Shown here: positions 50,658 through 58,591 of the stretch, piece by piece
How the letters are laid out: each line of letters opens with the position of its first letter
How positions within the stretch are numbered: the stretch's first letter is position 1
DNA from: JANNVZ01 sp046155615
GTDB lineage: Bacteria; Bacteroidota; Bacteroidia; Flavobacteriales_D; Sanyastnellaceae
NCBI GenBank assembly: GCA_046155615.1
Contig: JBJXFP010000175.1
Span: forward strand, 91,183 to 155,182
Length of the DNA stretch: 64,000 nt
Direction of reading: 5' to 3'
Translations under genes and position numbers: made by a program
The notes under the pieces: generated by a model
The model's input: the letters and a program-made list of their open reading frames with translations, nothing else
What the model was told of the DNA's origin: nothing
Databases searched by the model: none

Positions 50658-51620
50658 TCACGCCATCACCTTCTTCCCAATCACAGCCTTGGCAGCGTTG
50701 TACACATTCACTGCATCTAATCCGTATTTCTTCATCAACTGGTCGGGAGTTCCGCTTTCGCCAAATGAGTCATTCACACCTACAAACTCAACAGGTGTTG
50801 GGTGATGCTTGGCAAGGGCTTGTGCCACAAGACTTCCGAGGCCGCCATTTATCTGATGCTCTTCTGCGGTAACCACTGCGCCTGTTTTTCTTGCGCTGCG
50901 CACTATCGCATCCACATCCAATGGCTTTATTGTATGTATGTTGATGAGGTCAACGGTGATGCCTTCTGCTTCTAATTGTCTGGCAGCATCTACCGCCTTC
51001 CATACCAAATGGCCTGTAGCTATGATGGTCACATCTTTTCCTTCGTGTATGTGCCATGCCTTGCCTATTTCAAACTTCTGGTCAGGGGCAGTGAAGGTGG
51101 CCACTTTAGGTCTTCCAAAACGCAGATAAACGGGGCCATGATGGTCAGCAATTGCTATGGTGGCAGCTTTGGTTTGGTTGAAGTCGCAGGGGTTTATCAC
51201 CGTCATGTGCGGCATCATGCTCATCATGCCCAAATCTTCCAGTATCTGGTGCGTGGCACCGTCTTCTCCCAATGTAAGGCCTGCGTGTGATGCACAGATT
51301 TTTACATTCTTGCCACTGTAAGCAATACTCTGACGTATCTGATCGTACACACGGCCTGTGCTGAAGTTGGCAAATGTTCCTGTAAAAGGAATGTAACCGC
51401 CAATGGTGAGGCCGGCAGCCACACCCATCATGTTGGCTTCTGATATGCCTACCTGAAAGAAACGCTCAGGGAATTCTTTCTGAAATGCATCCATCTTGAG
51501 CGAGCCAATAAGGTCGGCACATAGGCCCACCACTTTCGGATTCTTACGACCCAGTTCCAGCAGGCCTTCACCGAAGCCGCTGCGGGTGTCGTTACTGCCT
51601 TTTATTTCGAAGTCTAACAT
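50658..51620 (-). CDS. Transketolase, C-terminal subunit
   Basis: 320 residues equal to the pyrimidine-binding and C-terminal domains of transketolase. GISEANMMGVAAGLTIGGYI carries the catalytic Glu, TFANFSTGRVYDQIRQSIAY and HAGLTLGEDGATHQILEDL are classic, and the C-terminal domain contains TGHLVWKAVDAA and TAEEHQINGGLG. Works with the N-terminal subunit at 52100 in the non-oxidative pentose phosphate pathway. The two halves are normally adjacent; here a four-helix-bundle gene separates them. Confidence 0.93.
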   Translation of the reverse strand: MLDFEIKGSNDTRSGFGEGLLELGRKNPKVVGLCADLIGSLKMDAFQKEFPERFFQVGISEANMMGVAAGLTIGGYIPFTGTFANFSTGRVYDQIRQSIAYSGKNVKICASHAGLTLGEDGATHQILEDLGMMSMMPHMTVINPCDFNQTKAATIAIADHHGPVYLRFGRPKVATFTAPDQKFEIGKAWHIHEGKDVTIIATGHLVWKAVDAARQLEAEGITVDLINIHTIKPLDVDAIVRSARKTGAVVTAEEHQINGGLGSLVAQALAKHHPTPVEFVGVNDSFGESGTPDQLMKKYGLDAVNVYNAAKAVIGKKVMA

Positions 51621-51629
51621 GTTCTTTAT

Positions 51630-52094
51630 AGTTGTCAGTGGCCTGTAGTCAGCGGCCAGAAGTTAATTAGTTGTTGCGTTTTGTTTATTGGATATGGAGC
51701 GGATGAGTCCGTTGAGCATTCGTCCTATTTCAGTCATCAGTTGATCACAGCTGGTATGTTCTGTTTCGCTGTGGTATTTTCTGCCAAATGCAATGAGCAT
51801 TTGTGTTTCAAGTTCGGCAAGTGATCCGCGAGCAATGTTGAGGAATTGGACAAATTCTTTTGCATGCTGTCTTTGTTGCCCCTCAGCAATGTTAGAAGGC
51901 ACTGAAATAGCACTTCTCCTCATCTGACTCGTGATAGTGTAAACTTCCTTACCAGGATATTTATCTGTTATATCATACACGGCATTTGTCAGTTCCATGG
52001 CTTTATGCCACACCAGCAAATCCTTAAAACTCTTTACTGCATTTTCCATTTGTAATTCACATAGTAAGCATCTGACCACTGTCCCCTGACAACT
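51630..52094. mobile_element. Candidate cassette: four-helix-bundle gene between 23-bp imperfect inverted repeats
   Basis: Left end 51630-51652 reads AGTTGTCAGTGG and CCTGTAGTCAG; right end 52072-52094 reads CTGACCACTGTC and CCCTGACAACT. The right end matches the reverse complement of the left at 19 of 23 positions. Between them is a single small gene (51663-52049). The element interrupts the transketolase subunit pair. No transposase is inside. Related CAGT-type sequence occurs at 16119 and 60886. Mobility is inferred. Confidence 0.5.
51663..52049 (-). CDS. Four-helix-bundle protein (23S rRNA intervening-sequence family)
   Basis: 128 residues from the ATG at 52049 (MENAVKSFKDLLVWHKAMEL). 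The frame stays open to 52100 but those extra 17 residues are coded by the flanking repeat. Diagnostic segments: DLLVWHKAMELTNAVYDIT, YTITSQMRRSAISVPSNIAE (helix 2 with SVPSNIAEG), and SLAELETQMLIA. This family was first found inside 23S rRNA gene inserts, but mostly occurs as scattered single genes; function unknown. Inserted between the transketolase halves. Confidence 0.9.
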   Translation of the reverse strand: MENAVKSFKDLLVWHKAMELTNAVYDITDKYPGKEVYTITSQMRRSAISVPSNIAEGQQRQHAKEFVQFLNIARGSLAELETQMLIAFGRKYHSETEHTSCDQLMTEIGRMLNGLIRSISNKQNATTN

Positions 52095-52099
52095 GATCA

Positions 52100-52942
52100 C
52101 TAATAATCACCTAAAGTCTCTTCCAACTGCCCCAGCGCATTGGCAAGCTCTGCATCATTGGGTGCTACACCGTGCCATTTGTGTGTGCCTTCCATAAAAT
52201 CCACGCCTTTGCCCATGCTGGTGGTCATCAATATCATGATGGGTTTGCCTTTGCCGGTGGCGGCTTTGGCGGTATCTAATGTGGTAAGTACTTCTTCCAT
52301 CACATTGCCATTCATCTCCATCACCTGCCAGCCGAAGGCTTCCCACTTGGCGCGGAGGCTGCCGAGGCTCATCACTTTTTCAGTAGGCCCATCTATCTGC
52401 TGGCCGTTTACATCAATGGTGCTTATGATATTGTCCACTTTGTGGTGTGGTGCATACAGGGCCGCTTCCCATATCTGCCCTTCCTGCATTTCACCATCAC
52501 CATGCAGGGTGTAAACGATGCTGTTGTCTTTGTTCAGCTTTTTCGCCTGCGCAGCGCCAAGTGCTACAGAAAGTCCCTGACCGAGTGAGCCGCTGGCAAT
52601 GCGAATACCCGGCAAACCCTCATGCGTAGTAGGATGGCCTTGTAAGCGCGAATCCAGTTTGCGGAAGGTTTTCATTTCTTCCACAGGAAAGAACCCTTTG
52701 CGTGAAAGCACACTGTACCACACCGGTGATATGTGCCCGTTGCTGAGAAAAAAGAGGTCCTCACCCACTCCATCCATGCTCCATTTGGAGGGGTTGATAT
52801 TCATTTTGGCGAAATAGAGCGCCACGAAAAACTCGGTACAGCCTAAGGAACCGCCCGGGTGGCCGCTGTTTACGGCATGCACCATACGCACGATGTCCCT
52901 GCGCACTTGCGAGCAGGTTTTCTTTAATTCTTCTACACTCAT
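52100..52942 (-). CDS. Transketolase, N-terminal (thiamine diphosphate-binding) subunit
   Basis: 280 residues equal to the first domain of transketolase. MVHAVNSGHPGGSLGCTEFF, a HGDGEMQEGQIWEAALYA thiamine/Mg2+ motif followed by IDVNGQQIDGP, and SMGKGVDFMEG are as expected. Partner of the subunit at 50658. A TAATTTCG box lies at 52986-52993. The promoter presumably drives both halves through the inserted gene. Confidence 0.93.
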   Translation of the reverse strand: MSVEELKKTCSQVRRDIVRMVHAVNSGHPGGSLGCTEFFVALYFAKMNINPSKWSMDGVGEDLFFLSNGHISPVWYSVLSRKGFFPVEEMKTFRKLDSRLQGHPTTHEGLPGIRIASGSLGQGLSVALGAAQAKKLNKDNSIVYTLHGDGEMQEGQIWEAALYAPHHKVDNIISTIDVNGQQIDGPTEKVMSLGSLRAKWEAFGWQVMEMNGNVMEEVLTTLDTAKAATGKGKPIMILMTTSMGKGVDFMEGTHKWHGVAPNDAELANALGQLEETLGDY

Positions 52943-52985
52943 TACTTGTTGATTGATTGACTTGTTGATTTGGAGACTGGCTGGG

Positions 52986-52993
52986 CGAAATTA
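52986..52993 (-). promoter_or_regulatory. Possible -7 box for the transketolase genes
   Basis: TAATTTCG followed by CCC on the minus strand fits TAnnTTYG; it ends 43 nt before the ATG at 52942. Confidence 0.4.
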
Positions 52994-53003
52994 TCCAGCC
53001 TGC

Positions 53004-53318
53004 CTATTGATATCCGTCTGTGTTTGCTGAATGTGGAAAAAGAGGAACAATGGCTGAAATACCTGCCATTATTGCCCTTCTGACGCTGCCAACCACCCCT
53101 ATAACATTTTCAACCACTCCTATAACATTTTCAACCACCCAGTTGAGGCTATCAAGCACTCCTGCAATATTTTCAACCACCCAGTTGACATTCTAAAGCA
53201 CCCAGTTGAAGCTATCAACCTCTCCTACGACATTTTCAAGCACCCAGTTGAGCCTATCGACCTCTCCTACGACATTTTCAACCTCTCCAATGACATTTTC
53301 AAGTCTGGATGGCCTCAT
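53004..53318 (-). pseudogene. Broken heptad-repeat reading frame
   Basis: From an ATG at 53318 a frame reads MRPSRLENVIGEVENVVGEV, then DRLNWVL, ENVVGEV and DSFNWVL before a TAG at 53193-53195 (41 residues). Past that stop the same frame continues open for 62 more codons (NVNWVVE, NIAGVLD, SLNWVVE, NVIGVVE...) to a TAG at 53004. The repeats are seven residues long and amphipathic, like a coiled coil. It may be a dead gene, a 41-residue live one, or a chance frame in a 21-bp repeat. Confidence 0.35.
53091..53300. repeat. Minisatellite: ten 21-bp units, two unit types
   Basis: Ten units in exact 21-bp register fill 53091-53300. Type A units contain ACCTCTCC and TACGACATTTTC (plus-strand view); type B contain GCACCCAGTTG and AGGCTATC. 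Order: A A B A B' B A B A A, where B' is a B-A mosaic. Units have drifted by several bases each. This fills much of the 515-bp gap 52943-53457; the rest holds the transketolase promoter (52986) and a TTTCATTTG box (53444) just before cutC. Confidence 0.9.
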
Positions 53319-53457
53319 TTTAGTGCTTGTTAGAATCAACTAAGAGATTGACAGCTTCAACGGAAGGGTTGACAAAACCAAGAGAATAGAGGTAAAAGGA
53401 AAAGACAGAATTGAACCTTTTCATTGCATTAAAAGGGATTTTCTTTCATTTGCGGCC

Positions 53458-54186
53458 ATGAAATCATTCACCATAGAAGTAGTGGCCAGCAGCGTGCAGA
53501 GCTGCATCAATGCGCAGGCCGGTGGTGCCCGCAGGATAGAATTGTGCAGCGCGCTGGCTACTGCGGGTGTTACGCCCAGTTCCGGCCTTATTCAGATAGT
53601 AAAAAACTATGTGACCATACCTGTGTATGTAATGATACGCCCGCGCGAGGGCGACTTCTGCTACAGCAGGAATGAGATAGAAGTAATGAAGCAGGACATA
53701 GAAAACTGCAAAGTGATGGGCGCTGACGGAATCGTATTCGGCATCTTACACGAAGACGGAACCGTGAATGAAACCGCCACACGCAAACTGGTGGAATTAT
53801 GCAATCCCCTGCCCGTCACCTTTCACCGGGCTATTGATATTACTCCCAACATCATTGATGCATTGGAGGCGATTATTGATAGTGGTTGTGAGCGCATTCT
53901 TACTTCAGGCGGCAAGGCAACAGGACCCGAAGGCATTACAAACATCATTGCGCTGAATGAAAAAGCCGCTGGCCGCATTTCCATCATGCCAGGTGGCGGC
54001 ATCAGGCCCGATACGTTTGAGGTAATGCTGCATGAGGGCATGACGGACTACCACCTCAGCGGGCGCATTCCCAAAAAAGGAAGTTTGCCTACTACACTCT
54101 TCGACATGGATTGGGCAGAGACGGATGAGGAGTCAATAAGGAGCGTGGTGAAAATGGCAAAGGAGTTTTTCAAAGTGACCATATGA
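53458..54186 (+). CDS. cutC: CutC-family protein
   Basis: 242 residues, TIM barrel, usual length. IEVVASSVQSCINAQAGGAR, RIELCSAL, IPVYVMIRPREGDFCYS, VFGILHEDGTV, FHRAID and ILTSGGKATGPEG are family hallmarks. Called a copper homeostasis protein from early work in E. coli, but its direct role in copper handling is doubtful and its activity unknown. A TTTCATTTG sequence ends 5 nt before the ATG, suggesting another nearly leaderless transcript. Confidence 0.92.
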   Translation: MKSFTIEVVASSVQSCINAQAGGARRIELCSALATAGVTPSSGLIQIVKNYVTIPVYVMIRPREGDFCYSRNEIEVMKQDIENCKVMGADGIVFGILHEDGTVNETATRKLVELCNPLPVTFHRAIDITPNIIDALEAIIDSGCERILTSGGKATGPEGITNIIALNEKAAGRISIMPGGGIRPDTFEVMLHEGMTDYHLSGRIPKKGSLPTTLFDMDWAETDEESIRSVVKMAKEFFKVTI

Positions 54187-54249
54187 ACCAATCGGTATTT
54201 GAATTTTGAAAACTTGTTTTCTTGCCACCATCTAAAAAAGTCAATCACC

Positions 54250-55737
54250 ATGAAATCAACAATCACTTTGCTGTGCAGCATGTGTTGTGCATTGTCAGTA
54301 TTTGCACAGACACCATGCCTTGAGGTGGTGGGCTACTATCCGGGCTGGCAGTGGTACGACAGAAATAATTTGGTAAGTCCTTCCACCATTGATTATTCGC
54401 AGTACACCATCATTCAATACGCATTCATGAATGTGCTGGCCGATGGTCATTTGCAAATAACAGATCCGTGGGGCGATAAGAATTTGCTGCTGGGCAGCAT
54501 CAATTGGGCTACTGCACCTTTCGGCTACGACACAGCATATGATTTGGGCAATTCGGATTATCATATAGCCAACACCAATCTGGCGCACTACTGTCATCAA
54601 AACGATGTGCAGTTGCTCATGTCAGTAGGCGGCTGGACGCAGAGTTTCAACTTTTCCTCCATAGCAGCCGATGCCACACTGCGCAGCACATTTGCCAGCG
54701 ATTGTGCATACATCTGCGCTCTGTATGAGTTGGATGGAATAGACATAGACTGGGAATATCCGGCCAATGCGCAGGATGCAGCCAACTTCACCTTGCTGCT
54801 TGAAGATGTAAGAGAGGCGCTGGACGCAATGGAAATAACCATGAGCCAGGAGCTGATGCTGACTGCTGCGGTGAGTGCCTCATCCACCAGTATGGAATTT
54901 ATTGAGTGGGACAATGTGGTTCCCCTGCTCGACATCATCAATCTGATGAGTTATGATTTTTATGGAACATGGGATGCAGTGCTTAATCACAACGCACCAC
55001 TGTACACACCTGCACAGGGCGATGCAACATTCTCCTGTGACTATGCTCTGCAAAATCTGATGACAGTGCACGCAGTGCCTGCCGGCAAAATCACCATGGG
55101 CATTCCGTTTTATGGCCGCACCCAACTGAGCAACACTACTCCTGCCTTATTCGGCACAGGCAACGGACAGGCGGACAATTCGCACTTTGGTGTGGATGAA
55201 GGCACACCACTTTATTACAACATACTACTTCAGCAAGATGACTTCACCACCTATTGGGACAATGTGGCCAAAGTGCCTTACGCATTGAGTTCCACCAACA
55301 ACAGTTTTTTGTCTTACGATGATTCGGCCAGTGTAGCCCTGAAGGCGCAGTACATTGTAGAGCATCAGTTGCGTGGCTGCATCATTTGGGAAATAACAGG
55401 CGACTACGTGGAGACAAGCCCCGGCAGTGGTGTTATCGCTGACACGCCACTTGCCCGCTCCATCAATGATGTGTTTTGTGCTACTCCTGAACGTGTGACA
55501 GAAGCAGAAGAAAGCTTTGTGCTTTATCCCAATCCCGCTGAGCAATATATCCGCCTTCGGTTCACAAGCAATGTGCGGCATGACGAGGTGGTGCTTTGCA
55601 ACTACCTTGGTCAAACTGTGCGCGTTATTCCCATATCAAATGGAAGTGATGTGGTAATACCCTTGGAGGATTTGAGCGAGGGATGTTATCACCTCCGCAT
55701 TGGCAATCATGTACACTTGTTCATGAAACAGAACTAA
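54250..55737 (+). CDS. Secreted GH18 chitinase with type A T9SS sorting domain
   Basis: 495 residues from the ATG at 54250 (signal peptide MKSTITLLCSMCCALSVFAQ). The glycoside hydrolase 18 catalytic motif is LDGIDIDWEYP with proton donor Glu169; VGYYPGWQWYD opens the barrel, LLMSVGGWTQSFNF is the second signature, and MSYDFYGTWD and GRTQLS follow. The last 75 residues (FVLYPNPAEQYIRLRF to LSEGCYHLRIG) form a type A sorting domain. Probably degrades extracellular chitin. It starts 63 bp after cutC. Confidence 0.92.
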   Translation: MKSTITLLCSMCCALSVFAQTPCLEVVGYYPGWQWYDRNNLVSPSTIDYSQYTIIQYAFMNVLADGHLQITDPWGDKNLLLGSINWATAPFGYDTAYDLGNSDYHIANTNLAHYCHQNDVQLLMSVGGWTQSFNFSSIAADATLRSTFASDCAYICALYELDGIDIDWEYPANAQDAANFTLLLEDVREALDAMEITMSQELMLTAAVSASSTSMEFIEWDNVVPLLDIINLMSYDFYGTWDAVLNHNAPLYTPAQGDATFSCDYALQNLMTVHAVPAGKITMGIPFYGRTQLSNTTPALFGTGNGQADNSHFGVDEGTPLYYNILLQQDDFTTYWDNVAKVPYALSSTNNSFLSYDDSASVALKAQYIVEHQLRGCIIWEITGDYVETSPGSGVIADTPLARSINDVFCATPERVTEAEESFVLYPNPAEQYIRLRFTSNVRHDEVVLCNYLGQTVRVIPISNGSDVVIPLEDLSEGCYHLRIGNHVHLFMKQN

Positions 55738-55738
55738 A

Positions 55739-57997
55739 TCACTTGAGCAGCAACTGAAGCCTCTTCAACTCTTGCTGGAAATAGGCATCGCGGGTGGCAT
55801 CGCGTATATGTTTTTTCTCGCTGCGTGTAAGATGCCAGTTGAGCGAGATGTGGTCTTCCCTCTCCTGATGCAACTGAAATGAAATGAGGTCAACCTTGTT
55901 GTTAAACCAACCCTGCGCATAGCGAAGCATCTGCTCGCTGTTGTAGTCATGAGTCTTGGTGATGTTGCCATAGATGCCACCAATGGGTGCGCTGAAATTG
56001 CCAAATAGCGATTGCTCATGGTCGCTGAAATCTACATTCTTTGGCAAGTCGCGTATCTGCACTATTACCACACCGCTGGTATTTTCATTTATCCAATCTT
56101 TAAATGTATAGATGAATTGCAGCGATGTCTTCATACCGAAGTTGTCGCGCACACCTGCATCAAGCACTTCCACTGGTGGTTCGCTTGGCAGTATGGTCAT
56201 AGGGAACACATAAGGGAATGTAGCATTCATGCGCAGCGCAGTCACAAATTGCAAATTGTCGGCACCCTGCCTGGCGAACATTCTGCTGAACTCCACATCT
56301 TCAGGTAGTGGATCGGCTTCACCATTCACATGAAATGCTTGGGTGAGGTAGCTCACCGGCTGCGCTGAGATTATCAATCTTCTTCCGTCATTCACTATGG
56401 TAGGCGAAAGAATCATCATAGGAGTTTGTCCTGCGAATTCAACTACTTTATAGTCACGCAACCTGCGATCGAAAATGTTGGCTGTATTTCTCCTCAGTTG
56501 TTCTTCGAAAGCCGTAGCTCTGTCTTTGGTATAAGCCTGGTCGCCATCGTGCACTTTTTGATAGCGAATGAACCAGTCGTTAGTTGCTGTGCTCAGTATG
56601 ATAGTGTTGAGCAAGTCCATCGCCATGTTTTCAGCATATACCGTGTCGTAAGGGTTCACAATTTCTCCCCATTGCTGGCGCATATAAAGTTCGCGCATGT
56701 AGGCTGCACCCAGCATTCCGCCTGATGCCCCGGTTACCAGCACACATTGATTCATGAGTTTGCCGCCACACATGCTGTCAGCATATGCCATGGCGCGCAT
56801 GGTCCAGAAAGCACTGCGCGAGCCTCCGCCACTGGTGTTTATGATTACTAATTTGGGTTTCTCGGTGCTGTCATTCATTGCTGTCATTTGAGACAGTCTG
56901 TTGTTGAGCAGTTGCAAACCGCTCTGCACATCCACGGCTACAGTCTGCTCACTGGGTTTCAGGTTGCGCAAATCATACTGTGCAGGTGGCACATCATAGT
57001 TGAGGCCAATGGCTCGGCTTTCTATGCGAATCAGCTTGAGGTCTTTGTAGAAATAGTTAAGCCCGATGAGCAGCAGCACAAACACAGTGAGTGTCCAGCC
57101 ACGAAGCCATGAGTGCACAGCGCTCACTATCATAAGCAGCATGGTGAAGAAAAGCATGCAGCTGGCCGCAGCGGGTATCACAAATATTTCGAAAGACCGC
57201 AACGAGCCAATAAGCAGAAATGAAATGACCAATACCAACTCGAATCGCGAAGCGTTGATGTGGTTTTGAGAAAAAACTTTTTCTAACACCTCTTTGCTGT
57301 AGTGATGGCTTTCACGCGCCAGGCTAATCTTGTTGAACGAAGACATATAAGTTTCCACATGCCACGATGAAGCAGCCCTCCGCCTCAGCCAGCTGAAGCG
57401 TTGATGTATGGGCGAGTCAATGATGTTGTCTTCCTTTTTCTGCTTGCGTCTCTGCCGCTTCCCATACACATGAGCCTCTTTGTTGGTATATAAAAAGTAG
57501 AGGTAAGACAGGGCCTGAAAGCACACAATACCAAACAGGAAACTGAACAAATTGAAAACAATTCGCATGGCAGGTATCAATTCCTTCTGATGCTGAAAGC
57601 GGGCGCTGCATATCAGGTAAGTGAGAATGAAAAGCGAAGGCAGTATGAAATTGTTGAGCGAGAATTTTTGAAAAGGCCTGCTCATGGTGGCAATAAATGG
57701 AAACCTGAAACCATGCATGATGTAGGTAAACAAATTGAACCCGGTGATGAATCCACCTACCGCAAATCCAAGGATGTAATAAGAAATGAAACCTGTGCCA
57801 CCGCGGTATTCAGGCACCAGAAATTGCTGTGGCACACCAATATTCATGGCCATAACACCGGTGACGATGCTGAACAGAAATGCCCATATCAATAGCAGAA
57901 AATGATTTTTCTTTAGGTGCATGAGCAACAACCGGAAAGGAAAAAAATAACGCACCCGCGTCCATTTTTCCTGATTAGTTGTCTTGTGAGGGCTCAT
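55739..57997 (-). CDS. Patatin-like phospholipase with multi-helix membrane N-terminus
   Basis: 752 residues. The first 320 residues hold about six or seven membrane helices in two groups, separated by a basic segment (GKRQRRKQKKED). The C-terminal half is a patatin domain: oxyanion loop TSGGGSRS (388-394), nucleophile Ser425 in TGASGGMLG, and the dyad Asp in VLDAGVRDNFG. Patatin enzymes are acyl hydrolases of phospholipids. The combination with many membrane helices is less usual than soluble or barrel-linked forms. Divergent from smpB. Confidence 0.83.
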   Translation of the reverse strand: MSPHKTTNQEKWTRVRYFFPFRLLLMHLKKNHFLLLIWAFLFSIVTGVMAMNIGVPQQFLVPEYRGGTGFISYYILGFAVGGFITGFNLFTYIMHGFRFPFIATMSRPFQKFSLNNFILPSLFILTYLICSARFQHQKELIPAMRIVFNLFSFLFGIVCFQALSYLYFLYTNKEAHVYGKRQRRKQKKEDNIIDSPIHQRFSWLRRRAASSWHVETYMSSFNKISLARESHHYSKEVLEKVFSQNHINASRFELVLVISFLLIGSLRSFEIFVIPAAASCMLFFTMLLMIVSAVHSWLRGWTLTVFVLLLIGLNYFYKDLKLIRIESRAIGLNYDVPPAQYDLRNLKPSEQTVAVDVQSGLQLLNNRLSQMTAMNDSTEKPKLVIINTSGGGSRSAFWTMRAMAYADSMCGGKLMNQCVLVTGASGGMLGAAYMRELYMRQQWGEIVNPYDTVYAENMAMDLLNTIILSTATNDWFIRYQKVHDGDQAYTKDRATAFEEQLRRNTANIFDRRLRDYKVVEFAGQTPMMILSPTIVNDGRRLIISAQPVSYLTQAFHVNGEADPLPEDVEFSRMFARQGADNLQFVTALRMNATFPYVFPMTILPSEPPVEVLDAGVRDNFGMKTSLQFIYTFKDWINENTSGVVIVQIRDLPKNVDFSDHEQSLFGNFSAPIGGIYGNITKTHDYNSEQMLRYAQGWFNNKVDLISFQLHQEREDHISLNWHLTRSEKKHIRDATRDAYFQQELKRLQLLLK

Positions 57998-58107
57998 TCG
58001 TATTCGGGTGAAAGATGATGATAAAAAAACTTGCTACTTCTGTTTACGAAGCCACAACGAAAAAGGTGACAATACATTTTGCAACCTGCATAGCCTACCG
58101 CTCAAAG

Positions 58108-58115
58108 TACATTCG
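58108..58115 (+). promoter_or_regulatory. -7 box for the smpB operon
   Basis: TACATTCG followed by CCC fits TAnnTTYG and lies 35 nt before the smpB ATG. TTTTG at 58077-58081 could be the -33 element but its spacing (26 nt) is long. Confidence 0.4.
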
Positions 58116-58150
58116 CCCTCCTTTTTTTTCGGGGCTGCAAAGACCACCAA

Positions 58151-58591
58151 ATGTCTGTCGAGGTAAAGAATAAAAAAGCCGAATGGCGCTATCACCTGCT
58201 TGATGAATTTACAGCGGGCATAGTCCTCAGCGGCTCAGAAATAAAGAGCATTCGCGCAGCTAAGGCCAATATTCAGGACGCATATTGCAAGATGATGGGT
58301 GGTGAACTCTTCATCATCAATATGTATATAGGTACCTATGGCAATGCAGGTTATAGCCAGCACAAAGAGCGCAACTCGCGCAAGTTGTTGCTCAACAAAA
58401 TTGAACTCAAAAAGATAGACCGCAAGCTGCGCGATGCCGGAGTTACTGTGGTGCCCACGCTACTTTTCATCAGCGAGTCGGGCTATGCGAAGCTGAAAAT
58501 TGCCTTGGCCAAAGGAAAAAATGTAGGCGACAAACGCCTTGATGTAAAGGAGAAAGATTTGAAACGCGAGAGTGAAAGGGGGTACAAATGA
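58151..58591 (+). CDS. smpB: SsrA-binding protein SmpB
   Basis: 146 residues. Binds tmRNA and brings it to stalled ribosomes for trans-translation. KNKKAEWRYHLLDEFTAGIV, LSGSEIKSIRAAKANIQDAY, and QHKERNSRKLLLNK are near-universal SmpB sequence, and the C-terminal tail (KRLDVKEKDLKRESER) is the basic helix that enters the mRNA channel. The final bases overlap lpxB as ATGA. tmRNA itself is not in the window. Confidence 0.97.
   Translation: MSVEVKNKKAEWRYHLLDEFTAGIVLSGSEIKSIRAAKANIQDAYCKMMGGELFIINMYIGTYGNAGYSQHKERNSRKLLLNKIELKKIDRKLRDAGVTVVPTLLFISESGYAKLKIALAKGKNVGDKRLDVKEKDLKRESERGYK

Noticed and set aside
53091..53300. CRISPR array
   Set aside because: Units are contiguous 21-mers with no spacers and gradual drift, and no cas gene is nearby.
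53058..53333. Plus-strand open frame through the minisatellite
   Set aside because: No ATG, GTG or TTG is available at its start, so it is open only because the unit is a multiple of three without stops.
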